Source: CAINVV01 sp038323575 (GTDB lineage Bacteria > Bacteroidota > Bacteroidia > Bacteroidales > Prolixibacteraceae). Taken from it: a stretch of DNA of 64,000 nucleotides. This document shows, one piece after another, positions 54,385-61,929 of the stretch. The notes under the pieces are model-generated. The model saw nothing but the letters and a program-made list of their open reading frames with translations. It was not told the origin of the DNA and ran no database searches. Within the stretch, counting starts at the first letter, position 1, and every line of letters starts with the position of its first letter. The DNA lies in contig JBBQHB010000003.1 of the NCBI GenBank assembly GCA_038323575.1, positions 57,435-121,434 on the forward strand, given 5' to 3'. The translations under genes and the position numbers were made by a program.

Positions 54385-55737
54385 TTATTCTACTGCAACA
54401 ACAAAATGCTGTGTCCTAATAAACAAAGAATTTCCCGATATTGCCGGCGTTGCCATACAAATATCCCCCATTTCATTTTTGGCGAGTAACTCGTAAACCG
54501 GACCAGCTTTGATGACGTAAACGATTCCGGTCTCTGAAGAAAAATAGACTTTCCCGTCGGCAGCAACACCTGAAGCGGAAAAAGCATCGCTCAGGCTCTG
54601 CTTGTATTTGATTTCACCGGTTTTGGCTTCAAAACAGGTCAGTTGCCCGTTTACCTGCAGGTTGTACAACAAACCATTGTAAATGAGAGGTGTTTGCATG
54701 TAAGCGCCGCCGCGTTTGACGCTCCAGGCAATGTATTGGTTTTTAGTGCTGTCGTCGGCCAGTGTAATATCGCCTTTTGCCGAAGGTTTGACGGCAAAAA
54801 CAGGTGAAAACTTCCCATGAGCGCTGTTCAGGTAAATCAGGCCATCTGCAACAACAGGCGTTGGTGTAGGTAAATCGCCGCCATTGCCCAATCTCCATAT
54901 CTCTTTCCCTGTTTCAAAATCGTAGCCTCCCATTTGTTTGCATCCGTTTGCCAGGACCTGAGTTGCGCCAAAACCTTCCAGAATTGCAGGAGTACAATAA
55001 GTTTCAACTTCGCCTTCACGGGAGGTTTTCCAAATTTCGCGGCCTGTTGCCAGATCCAGAGCTGTGATATAGGGTGTTTTGGGAATATCGCACTGCACAA
55101 TAATCCGGTCCTTGTAAATCACAGGTGAACTGGAATAGCCCCATTCTAGTCCGGGATTGAGATAAAACCCGGGATTCAGCAAACCCATCTCCTTTTTCCA
55201 TATCAGATTACCTTTAAAATCATAACAGAAAAGACCTTCAGAGCCAAAGCTGACAACTACGAATTTCCCGTTTGTGGCTGGGGTGCAGTTCGCCTGTGAA
55301 GCTTTGGTGTGCCGTTTTGATTTGGGAATTCCTTTGTGCGCCACTCTTTCCCATATTATTTTGCCGGAATTCTTGTCCAGGCAGTAAACCTTAAATTCGT
55401 GGACAGCGCTGTCGTTGGCCATATCGCCGTCGCCGTACAGGCCAACCTTCAGCGATTCATTCTTTTTTTCGCTGCTTGCAGTCGTTACAAAGAGGCAATT
55501 GTCCCAAATTACCGGAGAAGAGTGACCTAATCCGGGTATGGCGGTTTTCCATTTGATGTTGTTTGACTGCTCAACATTCCAGGTTACTGAAGTCTTGGCA
55601 TTCTCAATGTAACCGCGTGCCATCGGGCCACGGAAACCTGGCCATTGGTTGTTGTAATTGGTCTGGGCGCCTAATTTCGGTAATGAAAAGCTTAACAGGA
55701 AAGTTAAGCAGGCAAATTGGATCATTGAAATTTTCAT
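54385..55737 (-). CDS. PQQ-like beta-propeller protein, secreted
   Basis: A 450-residue protein with a signal peptide (about 1-24, ending LGAQ). Seven or eight PQQ-type blades follow (NQWPGFRG, CLDKNSGKIIWER, ALDLATGREIWK, CFEAKTGEIKYK). The opening WPGFRGPMARG is typical of Bacteroidota/Planctomycete quinoprotein-like proteins. Ligand and enzyme activity are unknown; the calcium/PQQ-binding residues of true dehydrogenases were not recognised. It sits 44 bases upstream of the LytTR gene on the same strand but no link is evident. Confidence 0.85.
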   Translation of the reverse strand: MKISMIQFACLTFLLSFSLPKLGAQTNYNNQWPGFRGPMARGYIENAKTSVTWNVEQSNNIKWKTAIPGLGHSSPVIWDNCLFVTTASSEKKNESLKVGLYGDGDMANDSAVHEFKVYCLDKNSGKIIWERVAHKGIPKSKRHTKASQANCTPATNGKFVVVSFGSEGLFCYDFKGNLIWKKEMGLLNPGFYLNPGLEWGYSSSPVIYKDRIIVQCDIPKTPYITALDLATGREIWKTSREGEVETYCTPAILEGFGATQVLANGCKQMGGYDFETGKEIWRLGNGGDLPTPTPVVADGLIYLNSAHGKFSPVFAVKPSAKGDITLADDSTKNQYIAWSVKRGGAYMQTPLIYNGLLYNLQVNGQLTCFEAKTGEIKYKQSLSDAFSASGVAADGKVYFSSETGIVYVIKAGPVYELLAKNEMGDICMATPAISGNSLFIRTQHFVVAVE

Positions 55738-55760
55738 GGTAATAATTCAAATCTATTCTT

Positions 55761-57137
55761 CTAATTGTCATTTTTTATCTTGTCTTCCAGCATTAATCTT
55801 CCGCGGTCAATTTCGGCTATCAACTCGGCCTCTGTAGGCAGAAAGGGCAAGTATTTGGTGGCAAATAGCTGTTTGTGGTCTTTGAGGATACTGTATTTTA
55901 CCACCGTCTCGTCTTTTTCGGCACAAAGGATGATACCGATGGTCGGATTGTCATCGGCCTGTTTTTTCAAATCGTCAAACATGCGGATGTACATATCCAT
56001 CTGCCCTGTGTCCTGGTGACTGAGTTTCGTTGTCTTTAAATCAAAGAGCACGAAACTCTTCAGCATGTAATTGTAAAACACCAGATCGATGTAAAAATGC
56101 TGGGTTTCGGTGCTGATGCGGAATTGTCTGCCTACAAAGGAGAAGCCTTTACCGAGTTCGAGCAAAAACTTTTGCAGGTTGCGTATAAGAGCTGATTCAA
56201 TATCACCTTCCGATGCCATCAGGGGCTCAGGGATGTTCAGAAATTCAAAAACATAGGGATCCTTAATAAAATCATTTGCTTTTACTTTTTCCGGAACAGG
56301 ACTAAATTGTACCTCTCCCGTTTTGATTTGCGAAGAGAGAACACGATGGAAGTAAAAAGTGTGGATGTTTCGTTCCAATTGCCTTACACTCCAGTTCTGG
56401 CCGAAGGCTTCATTTAAGTAATACAAGCGGGCACTTTCATCTTCAACCCTCATTATCAATCTATTGTGACTCCATGTCAATCTGCTACACAGTGTGTAGC
56501 AGATTGATGAATCAGAATAGGTAAGGTAGAACTGCCTGAAATTTCGCAAATTGGCATAAGAAAAACCATTCCCCATCTCTGAAGAAAGCTCTTTCGAAAG
56601 AGCCTGCAAAAGTTTTTCGCCATAGGCCGCTTTTGCAAAGCCTTGTTGTTCTTCTTCCACTATCCGCTTGCCAATCAACCAGTAAGCTTCAACCATGGCC
56701 GCATTAACAGCTGAATATGCTTTGGTTCTGGCAAAAGCAAGTATCCCTTTTATATCATCAACAAAATAGTTGCCACTTTTGCCAATTCGAAAGTATATGG
56801 CTTGATCTTCCGGTTCAGCAGCTTTGCTGAACGTGAAATCATGACTGGAATATACACTTTCTATGTTTTCAGGTAGCAATCCGGTCAATGGTTCAAGTCT
56901 CAAAACCGGTGCTTTCCCGATAGCCAGTGAAAGTTCGATTAACTTTTTGAGGGTAAAGTTAAATTCCCCTTTCATCATCTGTGAGATATACCCCTTCGAA
57001 ACGCCAAGTTGTGTGGAAAATTGGGTTTGGGTTAGTTTATTTTCTTTGAGGTAGGCGCTAACCTGTAGAGAAATTTCATGCTGAATAGTCTTCAACCAAA
57101 ATTCTTCCGTATTCGAAAATTCTTCCTCTGTAATCAT
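55761..57137 (-). CDS. XRE helix-turn-helix/YhcG-type PDDEXK nuclease fusion
   Basis: A 458-residue protein. Residues about 15-80 are an XRE helix-turn-helix (LTQTQFSTQLGVSKGYISQMMKG). Residues about 125-290 match the DUF1016 N-terminal domain of YhcG (AVNAAMVEAYWLIGKRIVEEEQ, FSYANLRNFRQFYLTY, NWSVRQLERNI). Residues about 300-440 are the PD-(D/E)XK nuclease domain, with core FYIDLVFYN followed by FVLFDLKT. YhcG proteins are linked to foreign-DNA defence and restriction neighbourhoods. An HTH fused to the nuclease suggests self-regulation through the inverted repeat just upstream. Confidence 0.88.
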   Translation of the reverse strand: MITEEEFSNTEEFWLKTIQHEISLQVSAYLKENKLTQTQFSTQLGVSKGYISQMMKGEFNFTLKKLIELSLAIGKAPVLRLEPLTGLLPENIESVYSSHDFTFSKAAEPEDQAIYFRIGKSGNYFVDDIKGILAFARTKAYSAVNAAMVEAYWLIGKRIVEEEQQGFAKAAYGEKLLQALSKELSSEMGNGFSYANLRNFRQFYLTYSDSSICYTLCSRLTWSHNRLIMRVEDESARLYYLNEAFGQNWSVRQLERNIHTFYFHRVLSSQIKTGEVQFSPVPEKVKANDFIKDPYVFEFLNIPEPLMASEGDIESALIRNLQKFLLELGKGFSFVGRQFRISTETQHFYIDLVFYNYMLKSFVLFDLKTTKLSHQDTGQMDMYIRMFDDLKKQADDNPTIGIILCAEKDETVVKYSILKDHKQLFATKYLPFLPTEAELIAEIDRGRLMLEDKIKNDN

Positions 57138-57157
57138 GGTTTTAGCTTAATCTTTTC

Positions 57158-57205
57158 AAATATACAAAAAATGTTTAGTTGAGACTAAACATTTTTTGTA
57201 TATTT
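57158..57205. promoter_or_regulatory. 48-bp inverted repeat, probable operator of the XRE-YhcG gene
   Basis: Perfect 22-bp arms (57158-57179 and 57184-57205) surround TGAG. The core reads GTTTAGT-TGAG-ACTAAAC, the kind of site XRE-family antitoxins bind. It lies 20-68 bases upstream of the YhcG ATG and thus over the expected promoter. Confidence 0.75.
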
Positions 57206-57297
57206 TCTGGTTATGTGCATTGTACCAAACAGAGGATTAGCAAATACAAATCTTTGAAAAATAGTACAGTAATAAGCATGAATGAAGGGGAAAAAAT

Positions 57298-57534
57298 TCA
57301 TGATTTCCAGTTCTTCGGGTTCAGATAATACTTGAATTTTGAAAATAATTCTTTTCCAAGGAGGAATCCGCCGGACCAAAACAGAATTTCACCTGCTACC
57401 AGAAGGCCGGTTGATACCGCAATTTTGACACTACTTTCAAGGTGCAAAAACGGAACAACCGGAATGAGCAAAAAAGGTATAAATGATACAAGTACCACGA
57501 TTAAACCAATTCTTATTTTGGTGGATTTTTTCAT
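57298..57534 (-). CDS. Small two-helix membrane protein (transporter-suffix type)
   Basis: A 78-residue protein with two hydrophobic helices (about 8-28 and 38-60) and a basic tail ending YLNPKNWKS. The pattern fits the short transporter-suffix-domain proteins, which have no assigned function. Its ATG overlaps the M28 peptidase stop (ATGA), so it is translated from the same transcript. Confidence 0.7.
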   Translation of the reverse strand: MKKSTKIRIGLIVVLVSFIPFLLIPVVPFLHLESSVKIAVSTGLLVAGEILFWSGGFLLGKELFSKFKYYLNPKNWKS

Positions 57535-59015
57535 TTCGCACTGATTGTCTGATCATTGGCCAATCCCAACACTCCCAGGTAAAGCAATTTGGTTGCATCT
57601 TCCATGATTTCAGGAGTAAGTGCATCGGTATTGTCAAGCGGGGCATGGTAGTAAACCGTTTTTACGCTTCCGGGGGTATAAAGGTGTAATACTTTGTATC
57701 CTGATTTTTCAAAAATAGCCCCGTCGGTACGGGGTCGACCGTAATTGACACGGCCTTCAGTAGCGCCAAAATCGCGGTGAATATATTTGGCGTTGGCATC
57801 TTCAAAATGCTTTAGTATACCTGGATATGCTTTCCCATTGGCGAGAAGTAAGCCGGTTCCGTTGCCTACCATGTCGAGGTTGATCATGCATACCACCTTT
57901 TCTTTGGGCCAGACCGGCGAATCAACACATTTTTGGCTTCCGTAAAGGCCGCACTCCTCACCGCCAAAGAATACGAAGATAATGGTTCGGGCAGGCTTTA
58001 CTGCCGAAGCAGCCAATGCCCTGGCAGCCTCCAGAATATCAACAGATCCTGATGCATTGTCGAGTGCACCGGGGAAAAGGCAGCCAGGACTCCCAACCGC
58101 ATCCAGGTGAGCGCCAAGGATGATCGCCTCCTCTTTCAGTTTCGGATCAGCTCCTTCAATGATGCCGATCACATTGCAGGATCGGCTGTCAGGGAAAAAT
58201 CTGGTTGAAGCTGTAATCTTCATTTTTTTGTGCAGGTTAAACGAGTTGGGTGTCCTGTTTTTGGTTATTGCCGCATGCGTTTCGGCATATTCTTGCCCGG
58301 TTCCGTCAAACAATTCCTCAGCAACCGGTTCACCGACATGGGCATACACAAATCCTTTAAGATAAGAAGTGTTGGGATTGGCGATCTTGCTCACATAGAT
58401 CAAACCTGCTGCCCCCAGATCGCGGGCATGCTGAAACTTGTAGCGGTGGTAGCTGTATGGTTCCCATTTGCGCTGTATGCTATCGTTCGCAGTATACGGC
58501 ACACCTGTTTCCATCAGCAAAATCTTGCCTTTTACATCCATATTCCGGTAATCATCGTAGCCAAGTTCAGGTGCAGTTATACCGTATCCGACATAAACAA
58601 CCTCTCCTGAAACGCTTCCTGAAGCGGAATTAGAGCCCGGATAATAATCGTCGGGAAAATGGTATTCTTTCTGCTTGTTGCTTTTGCCGGCCAGTAAAGT
58701 GAGTGTCCCCGGCGTGAAAACCTCACTGTATGCATTCGGGAAGTACTGGAAATAGGAGCTGTCGGCCAATGCGGGTTTTACTCCTGCCTGTCTGAGCTGC
58801 CCTGCCACCCATCCGGCTGCCGCCAGATAGCCCGGAGATCCTGACAACCGGCCGCCGTATTTCGCCGAACTTAACTCGGCTGCATCATTGAGCAAATCGT
58901 TGCTCGAAATGGTATGGAATGTGGTAAGGATGGCTTTCTCCTGATCCTGGGAATAAGAAAGCAAAGTCAAAAAACACAACAACAGTAGGGAAAAATATTT
59001 AATCATCATCTTCAT
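57531..59015 (-). CDS. M28 family metallopeptidase with PA domain, secreted
   Basis: A 494-residue aminopeptidase-like protein with a signal peptide (about 1-22, ending SYSQ). A PA domain is inserted near residues 110-270. The di-zinc site is complete: HLD, DNASG, GGEECG (catalytic Glu and ligand), NLDMVG and YHAPLDN. It would trim N-terminal residues from peptides outside the cytoplasm. Length fits Bacteroidota M28 proteins. Confidence 0.92.
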   Translation of the reverse strand: MKMMIKYFSLLLLCFLTLLSYSQDQEKAILTTFHTISSNDLLNDAAELSSAKYGGRLSGSPGYLAAAGWVAGQLRQAGVKPALADSSYFQYFPNAYSEVFTPGTLTLLAGKSNKQKEYHFPDDYYPGSNSASGSVSGEVVYVGYGITAPELGYDDYRNMDVKGKILLMETGVPYTANDSIQRKWEPYSYHRYKFQHARDLGAAGLIYVSKIANPNTSYLKGFVYAHVGEPVAEELFDGTGQEYAETHAAITKNRTPNSFNLHKKMKITASTRFFPDSRSCNVIGIIEGADPKLKEEAIILGAHLDAVGSPGCLFPGALDNASGSVDILEAARALAASAVKPARTIIFVFFGGEECGLYGSQKCVDSPVWPKEKVVCMINLDMVGNGTGLLLANGKAYPGILKHFEDANAKYIHRDFGATEGRVNYGRPRTDGAIFEKSGYKVLHLYTPGSVKTVYYHAPLDNTDALTPEIMEDATKLLYLGVLGLANDQTISAK

Positions 59016-59065
59016 AAGTTTGTACAGGAGATAAAAGTATAAAAGAATATTTCAAATCATAAATG

Positions 59066-59093
59066 CTGTTAATTGTCAACTGTCAATTGTCAA
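59066..59093. repeat. Tandem heptamers (CTGTTAA, TTGTCAA, CTGTCAA, TTGTCAA)
   Basis: Four 7-mers in exact register within the intergenic region upstream of the M28 gene. The unit is itself nearly palindromic (TTGACAA-like). This is one part of a 424-base gap (59016-59439) that also holds a short coding relic and the TM2 promoter. Confidence 0.85.
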
Positions 59094-59122
59094 TTAATAC
59101 AGATTCATCCCCAATGCAGCTT

Positions 59123-59218
59123 TTACCTTGTAGCCACAAACGGCTCTGTCAATATGATAACTGCCAGAAGAGGAATATAAATTTTCAACTTGCTGCCTGA
59201 GGTTCCGTTTTGAGCCAT
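59123..59218 (-). pseudogene. Possible gene relic, 31-codon HlyD/EmrA-like N-terminus
   Basis: An ATG at 59218 opens 31 codons whose middle, KLKIYIPLLAVIIL, has the basic-then-hydrophobic look of the membrane anchor of HlyD/EmrA-type secretion adaptors. The frame then ends abruptly. A neighbouring frame continues 18 codons to a stop near the heptamer repeat. This may be a gene collapsed by an internal deletion, or chance. Confidence 0.25.
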
Positions 59219-59381
59219 TGTAACTAATTTTGGGTCAATAAAAATTTTGGATCTGTATTAAAAATCACTGTAAATTTAAATGATTTAGTTGACAAGAATG
59301 CAACTGCAGAATTTTTACAAATGATTGAATAGGATATCTGCCTGCCAACCAGGAATGTAAAATAAAATAATATAAAAACGT

Positions 59382-59411
59382 TTTGCATCTGAAAAAAAAA
59401 GTTTAAATTTG
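59382..59411 (+). promoter_or_regulatory. Strong Bacteroidota promoter for the TM2 cluster
   Basis: TTTG (59382-59385), an 18-base spacer and TAAATTTG (59404-59411) match the TTTG-N18-20-TAnnTTTG consensus at all defined positions. The TM2 gene ATG lies 28 bases downstream of the -7 element. Confidence 0.8.
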
Positions 59412-59439
59412 ATCACCTATAAATAATATCTGAATAATT

Positions 59440-59862
59440 ATGAAAAAACCATTTCTGATCTTCATGCTATTTGTTTCTGTTTTATTTGTAAAACAAGCAA
59501 ATGCTTCCTCCTATTCTGTAAATGAGCAAGCTGTCGATCAGCTTTTTGAAAAAGCTACGCAGACAAGTATGTTATCAATCAATACGCCTGCATTTAACGC
59601 TGTTGAATCGACTTTTCCTTCAACAGTTATGGCGGCTAACCAGAAAGATGCCATAGTAGCAATCGTACTCGATTTCTTTCTCGGTGGCTTGGGGATTCAC
59701 CGTTTTTATCTGGGAACTGAGGTACTCACCGGATTGGGCTATATCTTAACTTGCGGCGGTATTTTTGGTATTGTTCCGCTGGTTGACTTCGTTGTGTTGA
59801 TAATCGACATGAAAGATATCAGCCCTTACATCAATAATCCCAAGTTTTTCATGTGGAATTAG
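59440..59862 (+). CDS. TM2-domain membrane protein
   Basis: A 140-residue protein with a signal peptide (about 1-22, ending ANAS), a 45-residue linker and a TM2 domain (about 65-125). The domain has the hallmark FFLGGLGIHRFYLG between its two helices and ends LVDFVVLIID. TM2 proteins are widespread and of unknown function. It is first of a plus-strand cluster but is separated from the next gene by a strong terminator. Confidence 0.9.
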   Translation: MKKPFLIFMLFVSVLFVKQANASSYSVNEQAVDQLFEKATQTSMLSINTPAFNAVESTFPSTVMAANQKDAIVAIVLDFFLGGLGIHRFYLGTEVLTGLGYILTCGGIFGIVPLVDFVVLIIDMKDISPYINNPKFFMWN

Positions 59863-59883
59863 TTAGGTATTAAAATATTAACA

Positions 59884-59923
59884 AGGTGTCTGTTTATTCA
59901 ACAAAAACAGGCACCTTTTTTTT
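59884..59923 (+). terminator. Strong terminator/attenuator inside the TM2 cluster
   Basis: A 12-bp stem (AGGTGTCTGTTT at 59884-59895 with AAACAGGCACCT at 59905-59916, one G-U pair) runs into eight T. The next ATG is at 59932, so no room remains for a separate promoter; downstream genes depend on read-through or on a promoter within the TM2 gene. Confidence 0.85.
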
Positions 59924-59931
59924 AGTAATCG

Positions 59932-60657
59932 ATGAAAGTACCCGCTGAAGGATTTTATTTTTTATTGGGCATTCTACTGCTGAGTATTTCATTGAACGCA
60001 CAACAGGCAAGTTATATCTCATTAAAACAGATTACAGAGGTTCTTGAAAATCAAAAAAAGAGCAGCAATGAGATTGATATCTACTTTGACAACAACAAGC
60101 AGATTATTACCAAATATTATCATTCATCCACAGAGTTTGTTATGGTAACAAATTCTTTGGGCGAAATCAAAACATATTATCCGGCCAGTAACGAAGTAGA
60201 TTATAAACATATCACTGAATTGTCCTCAAAAAGGAATCTTATCTATTATTTTGCCAACAATCTGACCGATCAGCTGGGATTGGCAGATGAGGGATTTAAC
60301 CTGATCTCAAACACCTATGAAAACGAGTTTAATGTAACAGTATGGAAGGCACCATCCATTCTGAAAGGCATAGAGACGGTCAAAATGGTTTTCGGGAAAG
60401 GAGTCCCTGTCTATGCAGAATACCAGGCGAACAAAAAAAAGATATTGAAGAAGATCTATTATACCAATTACAAGGATTTTATCCAATTCAGACTACCTTT
60501 AAAAATAATCGAGATTAGTTATATGCCTGCGGGCGATTCAATCATCAACCGGACCGTTTTCTCTGACATTAAAGTCTCTTCATCTGCTGACAGTAAATAT
60601 TTTAATTTCAAAATTCCTGACAATGCAAAGCCTGTCAATTTCACTAAAGGGCAGTAG
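59932..60657 (+). CDS. LolA-like secreted protein
   Basis: A 241-residue protein with a signal peptide (about 1-22, ending LNAQ). The pattern of a leading helix (ISLKQITEVLEN) followed by many short beta strands ending near residue 230 is that of the LolA/LolB half-barrel. LolA carries lipoproteins across the periplasm. The resemblance is structural and by eye; no diagnostic catalytic residue exists. It overlaps the next gene by 35 bases, so translation is coupled. Confidence 0.5.
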   Translation: MKVPAEGFYFLLGILLLSISLNAQQASYISLKQITEVLENQKKSSNEIDIYFDNNKQIITKYYHSSTEFVMVTNSLGEIKTYYPASNEVDYKHITELSSKRNLIYYFANNLTDQLGLADEGFNLISNTYENEFNVTVWKAPSILKGIETVKMVFGKGVPVYAEYQANKKKILKKIYYTNYKDFIQFRLPLKIIEISYMPAGDSIINRTVFSDIKVSSSADSKYFNFKIPDNAKPVNFTKGQ

Positions 60658-61084
60658 TTTTGTACTTCTTCTCTTATTCTTTTCGGCAGCGGGGTTTGCT
60701 CAATCCATTGATAGGTCTGCTGATTTGCTGCTCGCCGCTTCTTTGCCTGAACAACAAGTTCATCACCCGTTAAAACGGTCTTATATCTTTAGAAATCAAC
60801 CGAAAACATTGAAAAACAGCAACCCTGTCAGCCTGATTTACGGGGGTTCTTTGTATGTTTACCAGAATTTTGTTTCACAACATTTTTCAGCCGATTGTCT
60901 GTATGATCCCAGTTGCTCTGATTTCAGCAAGCAGGCTGTTAAAGCGTATGGTCTGATAAAAGGGACGCTGCTTTCGTTTGACCGGTTAAGCCGATGCAAC
61001 AGGATAGCTGCAACCAACCTCGATCCCGGAATGATGAACAAGAAAACACACAGGTTTAGTGACTCCGTTAATAGATATAAATGA
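60623..61084 (+). CDS. YidD-like protein with signal peptide
   Basis: A 153-residue protein. A Sec signal (about 5-27, ending GFAQ) precedes a ~45-residue linker and a YidD core: LYVYQNFVSQHFSADCLYDPSCSDF and AVKAYGLIKGTLLSFDRLSRC. YidD is normally a ~80-residue cytoplasmic-face factor encoded beside rnpA and yidC that assists membrane insertion. Here it is longer, apparently exported and in a different neighbourhood. The key cysteines and the KAYGLIKG helix are kept. It overlaps both neighbours (35 bases upstream, 4 downstream). Confidence 0.8.
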   Translation: MQSLSISLKGSSFVLLLLFFSAAGFAQSIDRSADLLLAASLPEQQVHHPLKRSYIFRNQPKTLKNSNPVSLIYGGSLYVYQNFVSQHFSADCLYDPSCSDFSKQAVKAYGLIKGTLLSFDRLSRCNRIAATNLDPGMMNKKTHRFSDSVNRYK

Positions 61085-61929
61085 AGTACATCCTACTTGC
61101 AGTTTTCATTGTAACGGTTCACGCGGGATTTGCCCAGCATAAAAGTGAGCTTCCTTTTATTGAACACCTGATCAACAAAGGATATTTCAGTGAAGTTGTG
61201 AATTTTACGGCCAGGGATTCGCTGATTTACGGATTGGATCAGCAGGATTCCCTGAACTATTACAAGGGTTGGGCCCAGTATTCACTGAAAAATTTAGATC
61301 AATCAACGATTTCACTGTTGAAGGTGGATACTGCCTCTGCCTTCTATTCGAAATCCCGGTTTTTTGCAGGATACAACCAGACCTTCCTCAAAAATTATAC
61401 TGAAGCCAGAGAAATATTAGGTCAGTTGAATGTCCGGGATGAAGCAACCACATCTCTGGTACATTTTGAATTAAGCGGAATTGACATGCTGCAAGGAAAC
61501 TGGTCGGAAGCAAAAGATCAATTACAAAAGGTAAACCCAAATATTTCCACTATAAATCAACAGGTTGCCGCTTTGAGCCTGATAAACAAGAACCGGGAAA
61601 CCCATCGCACAAAGTCGCCTTTTCTGGCAGGAGTGATGTCATCAATAATTCCCGGTTCCGGAAAAATATATGCCGGGAAAACAGGAGAGGGAATTGCTTC
61701 GATGATTGCTACCACCGGCTTTGGCCTCATAACCTGGGAAAACTACCGAAAACTTGGGATTAGTCACGCGAAAACAATTTTCTTCGGGTGTATTTTTGCT
61801 GCCAATTATGTTTCAAATATTTATGGATCAATTATTTCTGTGAGAATTATTGAAAACGAATACAAGGATGCCACACAAAATCAAATTCTGTTTCAGCTTC
61901 ATATTCCTCTGCGGAATTTTTTTGAATAG
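61081..61929 (+). CDS. TPR-like secreted/membrane protein with PGSGKIYAGKTGEG motif
   Basis: A 282-residue protein with a signal peptide (about 1-18, ending GFAQ), a helical TPR-like region (about 25-170), then IIPGSGKIYAGKTGEG (about 197-212) and two hydrophobic helices (about 213-262). The motif has the turn-and-tyrosine look of TM2/DUF5683-type domains. Function is unknown. The following gene has the same layout and motif, so the two are paralogues. Its ATG overlaps the YidD-like stop. Confidence 0.7.
   Translation: MKYILLAVFIVTVHAGFAQHKSELPFIEHLINKGYFSEVVNFTARDSLIYGLDQQDSLNYYKGWAQYSLKNLDQSTISLLKVDTASAFYSKSRFFAGYNQTFLKNYTEAREILGQLNVRDEATTSLVHFELSGIDMLQGNWSEAKDQLQKVNPNISTINQQVAALSLINKNRETHRTKSPFLAGVMSSIIPGSGKIYAGKTGEGIASMIATTGFGLITWENYRKLGISHAKTIFFGCIFAANYVSNIYGSIISVRIIENEYKDATQNQILFQLHIPLRNFFE

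Noticed and set aside
57185..57379. 64-codon frame upstream of the XRE-YhcG inverted repeat, as a possible toxin or antitoxin partner
   Set aside because: It is on the same strand but overlaps both the small membrane protein gene and the inverted repeat, and has no toxin-like features.
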